The notes: generated by a model from the sequence alone, not told the origin. Shown: positions 37,503 to 45,221, numbered from the stretch's first letter. The stretch: DNA of 64,000 nt from Geminicoccaceae bacterium (GCA_028279345.1 JANQNY010000009.1:1-64000); one strand, 5' to 3'. Numbers and translations: made by a program.

Positions 37503-37965
37503 GCAGGTGGAGAAGGCACACTCTCCAAGCCCTGCGAGCTGGGTTCAGGGGGCGGCGATAGGCCCCCTGATCGTGATCCATCTTCGACAAGATGGCGGCA
37601 TCCAATCCGCGCAGGGTTGGTCTCCATGACATGGTCTGTGGTCTAGGGGACAGGAACGCCCCTGAGTCGATGGGGTGCAGGGGAGAGCCGAAGTCTCCCT
37701 GCGAGTGATCAACCGGCGATACGGTTGCTGGCCCGGAGACAGAAGCGCTGCCGTCAGCCCTCTTCGCACTGGTCCCTGCGTGAGCAGTCGGACCGGGGAA
37801 GAGGACCTGGCGGACTGGCGCGGATGGCGGAGGGCCACAGGCCGGGGGGATGCAACGGGGGCGCGCAGCGGGCCCCCTTGCCAAGATGGTTTTGTAGTAC
37901 AAAACACATCTTGCGTTCGGGGTAAGAGCTAAGGGGGGAGAAAGTTCGAACCGGGGGTGACCCGG
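37503..37965. ncRNA. candidate structured RNA region with nine hairpins
   Basis: Between 37404 and 38014 no credible gene is seen, but strong inverted repeats follow each other: 37503-37535 (nested GCAGG/CCTGC and GGAGA/TCTCC), 37546-37569 (CAGGGGGC/GCCCCCTG), 37578-37595 (CCATCTT/AAGATGG), 37645-37663 (AGGGG/CCCCT), 37677-37702 (GCAGGGGAGA/TCTCCCTGC), 37711-37726 (AACCG/CGGTT), 37759-37804 (CCTCTTC, GGTCC / GGACC, GAAGAGG), 37882-37913 (CAAGATG-GTTTTG / CAAAAC-A-CATCTTG) and 37951-37965 (CCGGG/CCCGG). This density suggests a folded RNA or a replication/transfer site. Strand cannot be decided from the hairpins. No RNA family was recognised; a group II intron is unlikely since no domain V or reverse transcriptase is visible. 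Confidence 0.45.
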
Positions 37966-38014
37966 TGCCGTCGGTGCAGAATAACGCGGTGGGTTGTCTC
38001 GTGACGATGGGCGA

Positions 38015-38263
38015 TCAATCGCGGGGTTGGTGCCGTACCTCCCATGTGCACTGGCCGCGGCTGCCGCATTGCTTGCAGGTGAAGCGTTTCTCGATGTCCC
38101 GGAGAAACGTGTACTCGGGAAAACGCGAACGGAGCTGGTGCGGATAGACCGTCCCCCGATGACCGCAGGTCGCGCAGGCGATCCCGAGCTCGTGCCAGTC
38201 GCGCAGCTGCGACAGGCGGAGCGCATAGCGCGGCCCGAGCACGATGTTCGCATTTCGTTCCAT
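38015..38263 (-). CDS. small zinc-ribbon-like protein, unknown function
   Basis: 82 residues. Two CxxC pairs, CATCGHRG near 30-37 and CKQCGSRG near 63-70, would bind one zinc ion and form a ribbon. The N-terminus has a short conserved-looking RNANIVLGPRYALRLSQLRDW. ATG at 38263, 48 bases from the divergent SRAP gene. Similar small proteins occur in alphaproteobacterial mobile elements, but the role is unknown; nucleic-acid or protein binding would be usual for such a fold. Confidence 0.7.
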   Translation of the reverse strand: MERNANIVLGPRYALRLSQLRDWHELGIACATCGHRGTVYPHQLRSRFPEYTFLRDIEKRFTCKQCGSRGQCTWEVRHQPRD

Positions 38264-38310
38264 CGTCCCGACGTAGCGCGACCGGGTGCGTCCGGCTAGC
38301 CTCCGATGCT

Positions 38311-39015
38311 ATGTGCAACGCGTATTCGCTGCGCCGATCGCGCGATGAACTGATCCAGCTGGGGAACACGCTCCAGCATCAGCTCCGGCTCGACGGCGAA
38401 CCGCCGGACTGGACGCCGCGCTACCGGATCGGCCCGCGTCAGCGCGGTGTGATCCTCCGTTGTGCGGATGACGGCGCGACGTGGGCGCTGGCGTCCTGGG
38501 GCCTGATCCCGCCCGCCGCGAAGTCACCGCCGAAGATGCCGCTCACCAATGCGCGGGCGGAAGGGATCACGACGACCTGGCCGTGGAAGATGGTCTATCG
38601 CCGGGGCCGGTGCCTCGTGGTGGCGGACGGATTCTATGAACCGGAAAAACCCGCCCGCGCGAAAGGCACGGTGCCGTGGTCGTACTACCGGCGGCGGGAC
38701 GATGCGGTCTTTGCGATGGCCGGGCTGTGGAGCGAGGCTGCCGACGCGCAAACCGGCGAAGTGATCGAGAGCTACACGGTGATCACGACGGACGCGGCGC
38801 CGGTCATTCGTGTGCACGACCGGATGCCGGTGATCCTCGATCCAGCGGACTATGCAACGTGGCTGACGCCGGGCGAATTGCCGGAGGCGCTGCTCCGGCC
38901 CGCCGCGGACGATGTCCTCGAAGGCTGGCGGGTCGGCGATGCGGCGCGCAGCTGGCGCAGTCCGGACCGCGCGGATCTGATTGCGCCGGTCGCAGAGGAC
39001 GAGGCGCTGCTGTGA
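38311..39015 (+). CDS. SOS response-associated peptidase, SRAP/YedK family
   Basis: SRAP proteins cap abasic sites in single-stranded DNA by forming a covalent bond through their N-terminal cysteine after the initiator Met is removed. Here the protein starts MCNAYSLRR, giving Cys2. Other conserved elements: RYRIGPRQRGVILR near 30-44, WGLIPPAAK, the TNARAEG motif near 77-83, ADGFYEPEKP near 109 (usually GFYEW), and the catalytic HDRMPVILDP near 170. 234 residues. Its last 98 bases plus 61 downstream are duplicated at 40298-40456, evidence of an insertion just after this gene. Confidence 0.9.
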   Translation: MCNAYSLRRSRDELIQLGNTLQHQLRLDGEPPDWTPRYRIGPRQRGVILRCADDGATWALASWGLIPPAAKSPPKMPLTNARAEGITTTWPWKMVYRRGRCLVVADGFYEPEKPARAKGTVPWSYYRRRDDAVFAMAGLWSEAADAQTGEVIESYTVITTDAAPVIRVHDRMPVILDPADYATWLTPGELPEALLRPAADDVLEGWRVGDAARSWRSPDRADLIAPVAEDEALL

Positions 39016-39076
39016 CAGCGCCGCCGCTGCGGAGGGCGGCGACGCATGGACGGTTTGAAGAGGTTCAGCTGTTCGG
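38918..39076. repeat. direct repeat B, copy 1 (SRAP tail plus tail of the convergent gene)
   Basis: 159 bases with eight mismatches and no gaps against 40298-40456 (constant offset 1,380). It covers the last 33 codons of the SRAP gene and a remnant of the 3' end of the gene at 40434-40853. In this copy the stop codon of that remnant is lost (TTTGAAGAGG in place of TTAGAAGAGG), so copy 1 is the non-functional end for the convergent gene. Confidence 0.95.
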
Positions 39077-39143
39077 ACGGGCACCCAACGAGTTTGACTA
39101 TGAGCGTCCATTCGGTGAAGAACTGTCGAAAGCCCCAAACGGT

Positions 39144-39773
39144 TTAGTCTAAAAGAATACGGGCAGGCATATCAATTTCGATTTTCGTAGATGAGATATG
39201 CCCTTCGAGAGCACAATCATCATTCAAGCTGAATTGACCGGCAAGAAAGTTCGGCGACTGTTGATTTACGAATTCGACTTTCTCCCCGTAAATTGACAAA
39301 TATCTGTAAGGGCTGCAAGCGTTATTCTGAATCCCAATACATCGATTTTGCTTATCTCTGAAGCTGACCGGTAAATGTACAAAGCGATTCTTGATCGCCC
39401 ATTCTCTTTCGAAGGGCGTTAATGAGTCATCGACTATCGGCTCAACAATGATACTTTCTTTGTCAAATAGTGCATCTTGTATCGCAATTGATCTTATATC
39501 GGACTTGCTCGCCTTGCAGCCCATGCCGCGGGCATACAAACGAACTTCCGGCCTCTTGGCGCAAAAGAGTTCCCGGTATGCCGATATCGCCAGAAAATCC
39601 GGATCAGGTTCCAGCGCTCGGTCAACAATCTGTTGCACTTCACTATCGGCAAATTCGATGAACGCTTCGCAAGCGAGCGCCTTAAGCGAAATAGTCGATA
39701 ACCCGATGATACAAAGAGCCATCAAGATTCCTGCATGAGCACCTAGTTTCTGAAATCTGATCTTGCCTCGCAT
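39144..39773 (-). CDS. secreted or membrane-anchored protein of unknown function
   Basis: 209 residues. The N-terminus has a charged stretch followed by AGILMALCIIGLSTISLKALA, a signal peptide or anchor. The mature region has about six cysteines and includes EFADSEVQQIVDRALEPD, AKRPEVRLYARGMGCKASKSDIRSI and NNACSPYRYLSIYGEKVEF. Not recognised. GC is about 46%, unlike the flanking genes. It is the second gene of a minus-strand pair (four bases after the stop at 39778) in the insertion bounded by repeat B. Confidence 0.6.
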   Translation of the reverse strand: MRGKIRFQKLGAHAGILMALCIIGLSTISLKALACEAFIEFADSEVQQIVDRALEPDPDFLAISAYRELFCAKRPEVRLYARGMGCKASKSDIRSIAIQDALFDKESIIVEPIVDDSLTPFEREWAIKNRFVHLPVSFRDKQNRCIGIQNNACSPYRYLSIYGEKVEFVNQQSPNFLAGQFSLNDDCALEGHISSTKIEIDMPARILLD

Positions 39774-39777
39774 AGTG

Positions 39778-40197
39778 CTATGTCCTCAACTCTTGAAATC
39801 TAGCGAGCTTTCTTTCTTCCATGATCTCGCCTCGTGTCTCAAGGAATTTAATTGTGCAGTCACGTCCTGCGCTTGTCAGCGCAATCTCGTCTCCAGCGGC
39901 GAGTTGTCGGGGCTCATCTTCAGAACCTCCCCAGCGGACCCTAACCGTATGCCCTCTGGCGAAAATCTCGACGACGGCAAAGGGCTGCCCGCACACTACC
40001 TTCACGTCGTTCAACGACATTTCGAAACTTTCGTCCGAAGGGGGCCCTGGAGGGGGTGGCGGAGGAAGTGGTCTCTCATTGCCACCGCCAGATCCAGTCA
40101 CGTGGCCAAAAATCGTCGCAACATCGGCCGAGAACGCTACGACGCTCGCGACGACCGTTAGAATACCAACGAGCGCTATGTTCTTGGGACGCATCAA
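39778..40197 (-). CDS. membrane-anchored protein with proline-rich linker, unknown function
   Basis: 139 residues. One membrane segment (IALVGILTVVASVVAFSADVATIF), then GSGGGNERPLPPPPPPGPP as a flexible linker, then a beta-rich domain (ESFEMSLNDVKVVCGQPFAVVEIFARGHTVRVRWGGSEDEP in outline) that would face the periplasm. Not recognised. It is followed at once by the gene at 39144-39773, so the two probably act together at the envelope. Lower GC than the surroundings. Confidence 0.6.
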   Translation of the reverse strand: MMRPKNIALVGILTVVASVVAFSADVATIFGHVTGSGGGNERPLPPPPPPGPPSDESFEMSLNDVKVVCGQPFAVVEIFARGHTVRVRWGGSEDEPRQLAAGDEIALTSAGRDCTIKFLETRGEIMEERKLARFQELRT

Positions 40198-40210
40198 TGG
40201 ACGAAGCCTT

Positions 40211-40224
40211 TCGAACGCGTTCGA
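40211..40224. promoter_or_regulatory. 14-base palindrome upstream of the two-gene module
   Basis: TCGAACGCGTTCGA is a perfect palindrome located 14 bases upstream of the start codon at 40197 on the minus strand. Candidate operator or binding site for the module; no regulator gene is adjacent. Confidence 0.3.
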
Positions 40225-40297
40225 TACTCCCAGTGGTGACGTCGCTCGGCAAGGTCAATCTGCCGTCGACGAACGCGGACCTGCTGCGGCGCCGCGT

Positions 40298-40456
40298 TCG
40301 AAGGCTGGCGGGTCGGCGATGCAGCGCGCAGCTGGCGCAGTCCGGACCGCGTCGATCTGATCGCGCCGGTCGCGGAGGACGAGGCGCTGCTGTGACAGCG
40401 CCGCCGCTACGGAGGGCGGCGACGCTTGGACGGTTAGAAGAGGTTCAGCTGTTCGG
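40298..40456. repeat. direct repeat B, copy 2
   Basis: Second copy of the 159-base repeat. It contains an orphan 3' end of an SRAP gene (no start) and the working 3' end, with stop codon, of the gene at 40434-40853. Together with copy 1 it brackets a 1,221-base insertion carrying two minus-strand genes. Confidence 0.95.
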
Positions 40457-40853
40457 TCTGGCCGGGAACGAACGTCACCGGCGGCCCCGTCAGCACGTAG
40501 GCGTTGCCGCCGTGCCGGACCGCCATGCCGTGATAGAACCCGTTCGGGTCGGCGCGGGCAGCGTCGCCGTTGCGCGTTTTCTCGGCGTAGGTCGTCGAAG
40601 AGCCCTCGAACGCGGCCTCGGGCACGAGGCGGTAGGCCTCTGCCTCGACTTCTTCGCCCTGATAGCGCGTCCCAACGCAGAGCCAGCGATCGCCGCGCCA
40701 GCAGAAGGGTTTGCGGACCGGCTGGCCCATGCCGATGCGGTCGGCGCTGTAGGACGCGGAAATGTCGCCCTCCCCAACGGTCTTGTTGGACCGGTGACAC
40801 CACGCGCCTGAAGCCAGGCGCGTGGGATCGAGGGTGTAAACCTCCGTGCTCAT
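40434..40853 (-). CDS. island protein of unknown function with C-terminal clamp-binding-like motif QLNLF
   Basis: 139 residues, not recognised. Contains GMGQPVRKPFCWRGDRWLCVGTRY near 40-63, with DPNGFYHGMAVRHGGNAYVLTG near 100-121. The protein ends TEQLNLF. QL[S/D]LF-type pentapeptides at protein ends are the usual docking motif for the DNA polymerase sliding clamp, so this protein may ride on the replisome; this is inference from motif alone. The tail is preserved in the diverged repeat copy at 39054-39076. The ATG overlaps the stop of the upstream gene (ATGA). Confidence 0.7.
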   Translation of the reverse strand: MSTEVYTLDPTRLASGAWCHRSNKTVGEGDISASYSADRIGMGQPVRKPFCWRGDRWLCVGTRYQGEEVEAEAYRLVPEAAFEGSSTTYAEKTRNGDAARADPNGFYHGMAVRHGGNAYVLTGPPVTFVPGQTEQLNLF

Positions 40854-41182
40854 GGCGTCGCCTCGAGCTGGGGTTGCGGCTGATCATGCTGTGGCTGATC
40901 AGGTGTCGGCTGATCCGGCGCGGGCGGATCGTCCTGCGCCTCTTCGTCCTTGAACTTTGCCGGGTGGACGACGAAGCGTCCGGGTTGGCCGTTCAGAAAG
41001 GCCGGAAGGAGCGGGTCTGGCACGGAGGCGTGCAGCCCCTTGCCGGACCGGGTCGGCCAGAGGCCGGTGACCTCCGTCCATTCCTTCTCGTCGCCGTCGT
41101 CCTGGACCCACCAGAGGCGGTGCGTCGGACGGCGTCCCTTTTCGTTGGTGGGGTCGGTTTGTGTTTGTGGTTGTGAAGACAT
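40850..41182 (-). CDS. island protein with proline/glutamine-rich tail, unknown function
   Basis: 110 residues. The first 75 residues look folded (HRLWWVQDDGDEKEWTEVTGLWPTRSGKGLHASVPD), and the end is a low-complexity repeat of DQPxPDQP units. AAAGGAGCTAATC before the ATG is a good ribosome site. It is the first gene of a pair with 40434-40853, stop and start overlapping. Not recognised; a single-domain protein with a flexible acidic tail. Confidence 0.65.
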   Translation of the reverse strand: MSSQPQTQTDPTNEKGRRPTHRLWWVQDDGDEKEWTEVTGLWPTRSGKGLHASVPDPLLPAFLNGQPGRFVVHPAKFKDEEAQDDPPAPDQPTPDQPQHDQPQPQLEATP

Positions 41183-41688
41183 GATTAGCTCCTTTCGCTG
41201 TTGGGTTGTCCTCGATGCGGGCCGGACCTCGTCCAGCTCGCACCCAGCGAAAAGCGCAGCGATGACCGGCCTGCATGGACCGGAACGTTAGAAAGGCGTG
41301 GGCAAGGCCAAGGGCCGGAGCTTGCAAAGGCCCGCAGGACGCCCCGCCGCGCTTATGTTTCGAAGCCATTGCGGGACGGGAAAGCGCGCCCCCGTCAGGA
41401 CAAGGGCGCGCGGTCGATGTGCTTCGCTAAGGGGAAGAGCCTGGATCGATGGTCACGGCTCCGCGCGGACCATCCCTTGAAGCGCTGGAGCGCTGTCGGC
41501 ACAGCGACGCGCAATACCGCCGCGCCCTAGAACGGGATGTCGTCGTCGACGTCATGGCCTTCGGGTGAAACAGGCCGTGCAGAGCGAGTCGCTAGGACGA
41601 AAGGTGCAGGGAATAAAACGAGATTCATAATGCGGTCATGTTTTTGAGCTGATACACGACCTGGAATTGAATATCCGGGGGGAGCACG
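41183..41688. other. intergenic region holding the promoter area of the minus pair and a gene-tail remnant
   Basis: About 500 bases without a supported gene. The left part should hold the promoter for the minus-strand pair. At 41521-41566 lies a remnant of the 3' end of the gene at 45268-45714. Right of this the sequence becomes AT-richer and leads into the ribosome site (GGGGGAGCACG) of the EEP gene. Confidence 0.6.
41521..41566. repeat. direct repeat C, copy 1 (orphan gene tail)
   Basis: 46 bases with two mismatches against 45262-45307. On the minus strand it encodes the last residues EGHDVDDDIPF and a TAG stop of the gene whose full copy ends at 45268. Nothing else of that gene is present here, so it is a duplicated tail left by insertion of the 3.7 kb module to its right. 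Confidence 0.85.
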
Positions 41689-42648
41689 GTGCGTATTCTG
41701 CACACTGTGATGTCATTGAGCGTCGCGTCGGCGCTGTCCACACCCTTGTTGGCACAGGACGAGACGGTCAGCCTGCGCGTCGCGGGCTGGAACATGCAAA
41801 GTCACGGGTCCGATGATTCGGTGCTGCAATCGCAGCTGGCCGCGAAGGACGGTGTCGACCTGTGGGGCCTGAGCGAAGTACGTGACGCCAATGCACTCGG
41901 CGCGTTCGAACAGGGCGCAGAGGATGGCGAGGGCGCGGACTTTGACGCAGTGCTCGGCACGACAGGCGGCGGCGACCGGCTCGCCATTCTCTTCGATCGA
42001 ACGATCCTGGAGCTCCTTGACACGGAAGAGCTGACAACACTCCAGGAGGGAAACCCGAACCATCGCGCCGCGTTGGTCGCGCATTTTCGTGGAGTACGGA
42101 CCGGGCAGGAGTTCAAGTTCCTGGTCAATCATCTTGCCCGCCGCGACAGTGCGCTCCGGGCACGACAAGCCGCGTTCCTCAACGATTGGGCGCGGATGCA
42201 GACCCTGCCGCTTGTCGCCGTGGGGGACTACAATCTCGACTATCACGTGAGCTTCGGCGACGGCGGGGATCGCGATCCGGGCTTTGACGCGATGACAAAC
42301 GGCGGCACGTGGATTTGGGTACGGCCGGAGACGCTGGTGAAGACGCAGGCCAGCGATCGATTTAACACTGTGCTCGATTTCGTATTCGTCGGGAATGCGC
42401 CGTCGGCCTGGACCGGAGAGAGCGCCATCCTGCTGCGGGCTGGGGATGCGCCCGCACCGCCGGGCGATTTCGATGACGATGGCGACCAGACCGACCATCG
42501 TCCGGTCGACGCAGTCTTTGTCATGACACTGCCGCGCGACCACGACCTGGAGACCGCAGGGAGCGAGGTGCCTGACGGCCCCGTGATTCTCCAGCGACTG
42601 GATGAGATCGAGGTCGAACTCGGCCGCATACGCGCACTCCTTCGCTAG
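41689..42648 (+). CDS. secreted endonuclease/exonuclease/phosphatase (EEP) family protein
   Basis: 319 residues with a signal peptide (to about residue 24, ...LSTPLLAQ). EEP-fold catalytic landmarks: LRVAGWNMQSHG near 28-40 (metal/Asn), LWGLSEVRD near 58 (metal-binding Glu), VNHLARRDSALR near 143-155, GDYNLDYH near 176 (catalytic Asp and Asn), and DQTDHRPVDAVF near 264 (catalytic His of the DH pair). All catalytic positions appear intact. It could be a DNase/RNase or a phospholipid phosphohydrolase acting in the periplasm. First gene of a four-gene module bounded by repeat C; GTG start with GGGGGAG upstream. Confidence 0.8.
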   Translation: MRILHTVMSLSVASALSTPLLAQDETVSLRVAGWNMQSHGSDDSVLQSQLAAKDGVDLWGLSEVRDANALGAFEQGAEDGEGADFDAVLGTTGGGDRLAILFDRTILELLDTEELTTLQEGNPNHRAALVAHFRGVRTGQEFKFLVNHLARRDSALRARQAAFLNDWARMQTLPLVAVGDYNLDYHVSFGDGGDRDPGFDAMTNGGTWIWVRPETLVKTQASDRFNTVLDFVFVGNAPSAWTGESAILLRAGDAPAPPGDFDDDGDQTDHRPVDAVFVMTLPRDHDLETAGSEVPDGPVILQRLDEIEVELGRIRALLR

Positions 42649-42730
42649 CCCGCGCATCACACACGCATCGGCTCAGCGTGCCACACGGTAGAAATGATGT
42701 GGCCGCGAGCCAAATACCGGGGGACTTAAG

Positions 42731-43774
42731 ATGCTATTCGTCACGAACAGAGCCTTGAAGGAAGGTCTAAAGAGCGAAGCCGGTCGCGCAGTCAATTTCG
42801 ATGAAGACAATGACGAACCGCTAGCGTCGGTATTCTTCTGCGAGAAGCATGAAGATGGCATGACCGAAATTATGAGCGATCCGTTTCTTGATCGTGTGCG
42901 CCAAAACAGTGTCAAAGAAATCATTGTGTTTGTTCATGGATTTAATAACACAACAGAAAAGACTTTTGAAGCCGCGGCTAAAATACAGGGCCGCTGTGAT
43001 GAGATCGCAAAGGGCGACTATCTGGTCATCCCACTCATCTGGCCGAATGGAGGGAAGACAGGGATCGTTCGCGACTACTACGAGGACCAGGATCGAGCCG
43101 ACGGCAGCGTGATTGCCTTCGCCCGCATCCTGGCAAAGTTCCTTGAATGGCGCGCGGAGCATGATGGCGAAGTGGGCTGCCTCAAACGCGTGAACCTTCT
43201 TGCGCACTCCATGGGCGTGCGCGTCGCTGTTGGAACACTGGAGCGTTGGCGAGAGCGCGATCAGACCCTGCCGCGCGTCTTCAGAAACGTCTTCCTGGTC
43301 GCCGCCGACGTTCCCAATGAGACCCTCGAGCGCGGCAAGAGCGGGTATCCGCTCGTCGAGACGAGCCGCACACTGACGGTCTATCACGCGGACGACGATC
43401 TGGCGATGCGGGCGAGCAAGGTCGCCAATGTGCGAAATCGCGAAGTGACAAGGCGCCTCGGGCACACAGGGCCCGAGGAGATGAGCCGCACCGCAAGCAA
43501 TGTGTTTGCTGTCGACTGCAACGATTTCAATGACGCAGAAGATCCCGGAAGTGGCCACGGCTATTTCTCGGGGGTTGCCCTGCGTCACATGATGTTCACG
43601 CTCAGGACCGGCCGTGTTGACGTCAATGACCGCTTCGTCGTGCCCGACAACCATCAACGCGCGGTCCGCCTGCCGGGCACCTATCCTGATCCGATTGACG
43701 CGCGCGCTTTGAATGCGGTGGACCGCCAGCGTCTGCGGCCACCGGATACACCGCCGGCAACGCAGGAGATCTAG
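42731..43774 (+). CDS. alpha/beta hydrolase, DUF900-like
   Basis: 347 residues, cytoplasmic (no signal peptide). The N-terminal part is EIIVFVHGFNNTTEKTFEAAA near 62-82 (oxyanion-hole HGF) and the nucleophile elbow LLAHSMGVRVAVG near 156 (Ser in AHSMG); HGYFSG near 276-281 could supply the histidine. These resemble the DUF900 hydrolases, whose substrates are mostly unknown; esterase or lipase activity is likely. GGGGGACTTAAG before the ATG is a usable ribosome site. Lies in the same direction as the secreted EEP gene, 82 bases downstream. Confidence 0.75.
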   Translation: MLFVTNRALKEGLKSEAGRAVNFDEDNDEPLASVFFCEKHEDGMTEIMSDPFLDRVRQNSVKEIIVFVHGFNNTTEKTFEAAAKIQGRCDEIAKGDYLVIPLIWPNGGKTGIVRDYYEDQDRADGSVIAFARILAKFLEWRAEHDGEVGCLKRVNLLAHSMGVRVAVGTLERWRERDQTLPRVFRNVFLVAADVPNETLERGKSGYPLVETSRTLTVYHADDDLAMRASKVANVRNREVTRRLGHTGPEEMSRTASNVFAVDCNDFNDAEDPGSGHGYFSGVALRHMMFTLRTGRVDVNDRFVVPDNHQRAVRLPGTYPDPIDARALNAVDRQRLRPPDTPPATQEI

Positions 43775-43836
43775 GGCGTTGTTTCGGGACCGGCCCGATT
43801 GCAGTCGCTGCTTCAGCAAGGCGTTCAGAGACAATC

Positions 43837-43962
43837 ATGCATTCCACTCGGAATAGCAGGATGGAAAAAATCAAAGCAACCATCTCGGGAGTAACAAGCG
43901 ATGATATCTCGATTTCTATGAGGTCAACCCTGTTTGGTGAAAACGCCATCCTGGATCTGTAG
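43837..43962 (+). CDS. possible small peptide of 41 residues
   Basis: An open frame between the hydrolase and the next gene: MHSTRNSRMEKIKATISGVT then SDDISISMRSTLFGENAILDL. An inner ATG at 43861 would give 33 residues. The composition is balanced and unlike its GC-rich surroundings, but there is no strong ribosome site, and it may be a fragment or non-coding. Confidence 0.25.
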   Translation: MHSTRNSRMEKIKATISGVTSDDISISMRSTLFGENAILDL

Positions 43963-44022
43963 ATCAGATGTTCTGACTTCGGCAAACGGTTTACGGCTTA
44001 TTTCTTGAAAGGAGTATAGGTA

Positions 44023-44538
44023 ATGGGAACATCGAGCATTCGATTTGGCACACTGCGCGACGATACGGCAGGCAGCTCTCGGGGATTTGCCACTCTTCAT
44101 GACCAACTCGCCTGGAGCGATCAGTGGAAGAGCATCAAGGTGAACGTCCGGCCCGGCGATGAGGGGCGGATGTTCTCCATCGCGCATAATTTCGGCGCGA
44201 AACAATACCTTCGACCCGATGGCTCCGACACATTCGGCGAGTTCCAGGCCGTTCTGCACGGCCGGACCGAAGGAGGGACCGGCAGTGTCGATGTGGCCGT
44301 CTATGCCAGACCGGCTGGTAACACCGGCATCCCGTACAGTCCGGCGAACAAGCTGGTGGCCGTCGGCACCTGGACCGCTTCGGAAACCGAAAAGGAACAG
44401 ACGGCGAGGTTCGACCTGGTGAAGCGGTTCGGCGTCGACGGCGCAAGAAACGTGCTGCTGGTAATGGGTATCCGCGCGACAGTGGTCACCAGCCCCTTCA
44501 CGGTGAAGTTCAAGAGGCTTGCGTACACCGTGAACTGA
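44023..44538 (+). CDS. beta-rich protein of unknown function
   Basis: 171 residues, no signal peptide or membrane segment. It contains WSDQWKSIKVNVRPGDEGRMF, DGSDTFGEFQAVLHGRTEGGT and VGTWTASETEKEQTARFDLVKRFG, predicted as a beta-sandwich-like domain. GAAAGGAGTATAGGTA precedes the ATG, a strong ribosome site. It is followed 23 bases later by a membrane protein and is likely co-expressed with it. Not recognised. Confidence 0.6.
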   Translation: MGTSSIRFGTLRDDTAGSSRGFATLHDQLAWSDQWKSIKVNVRPGDEGRMFSIAHNFGAKQYLRPDGSDTFGEFQAVLHGRTEGGTGSVDVAVYARPAGNTGIPYSPANKLVAVGTWTASETEKEQTARFDLVKRFGVDGARNVLLVMGIRATVVTSPFTVKFKRLAYTVN

Positions 44539-44561
44539 CCGGCGCGCGGGAGCGATTCCGA

Positions 44562-45221
44562 ATGATGCGTCGGATGAATGGTCGGACCGTCGCGCTGGCG
44601 GGTGTCGTCGCGATCGTGGTGTTCGTCTCTGCCGTGTCGGCAGCGGGCCGGGCGTCGGAGGCGGATGCGCCCCAATGCGGCAAGGATGACCCGGCCTGCG
44701 CGGCGCTTGTGGCCTACCATTTCCCCGGCTTGGCTGCCGAAATCAGTCACGTGCGGAAAAGTGTCGGGGAGCACAAGAAAACGGCCAGGCAGTTGTCGCG
44801 TAACGTCTTTTGGTTCGAGCAACGTCTGACCTGGGCCATTCTGATCACCGGGTTTCTCACGACGTGTGCGGCGGCTGTCGCCCGCTCGTATCACGAGCTC
44901 ACGATTGCGGGGAGACGCATCGACATTGCACTGATTCCGGTCATCCTTGCCGCGTTCACGACGCTGCTCTCCGGCGTACAGAACTACTACCGCTTTGATA
45001 GCGCGCTCGCCGTCCACCGGACGGCGGCGCACGATCTCGCGGTGCTGCAGGACGATGTCGAATACGGGCTCAAGGGCGCCATCCGGGAAGCTGCGGCGGG
45101 CGGTGACGAACCGGCGCTCGAACCCGAGGATGTCAAGGCCTGGCGGGACCGGTTGGCGGAAATCCTCTCGCTCTACAGGCCGCGCGAGCCGGGCGACGAC
45201 CAGGGCGCCGACGAGTCCTGA
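44562..45221 (+). CDS. SLATT/DUF4231-like membrane protein
   Basis: 219 residues. An N-terminal hydrophobic stretch (11-28) may be a signal anchor; a pair of membrane helices follows at about 91-110 (LTWAILITGFLTTCAAAVA) and 120-140 (DIALIPVILAAFTTLLSGV), then a long helix NYYRFDSALAVHRTAAHDLAVLQDDVEYGL. A two-helix hairpin plus trailing helix is the layout of SLATT/DUF4231 proteins, which are pore-forming effectors in several nucleotide-signal defence systems. Family assignment is by topology and pattern only; no nucleotidyltransferase partner is adjacent. Confidence 0.6.
   Translation: MMRRMNGRTVALAGVVAIVVFVSAVSAAGRASEADAPQCGKDDPACAALVAYHFPGLAAEISHVRKSVGEHKKTARQLSRNVFWFEQRLTWAILITGFLTTCAAAVARSYHELTIAGRRIDIALIPVILAAFTTLLSGVQNYYRFDSALAVHRTAAHDLAVLQDDVEYGLKGAIREAAAGGDEPALEPEDVKAWRDRLAEILSLYRPREPGDDQGADES

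Noticed and set aside
37413..37932. Several short open frames in the hairpin-rich region
   Set aside because: Composition is low-complexity and basic, no ribosome sites, and each conflicts with the stem arms that better explain the sequence.
24619..37952. 16-base exact direct repeat GGAGAAAGTTCGAACC as a certain composite-island border
   Set aside because: In 64 kb one exact 16-base pair is expected by chance about half the time; mentioned only as a weak hint under the left border.
37503..37965. Group II intron
   Set aside because: No reverse transcriptase nearby and no recognisable domain V sequence or intron 5' GUGCG-type start.
39012..39152. Small open frame after the SRAP gene (starting GTG, about 46 codons)
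   Set aside because: It is created by repeat B copy 1, where the convergent gene's stop was lost; it is a chimera of antisense tail and module edge.
43623..43985. 120-codon minus-strand frame between the hydrolase and the beta-rich protein genes
   Set aside because: Half overlaps the hydrolase gene, with no ribosome site and no coherent fold; the small plus-strand frame is slightly better but also doubtful.
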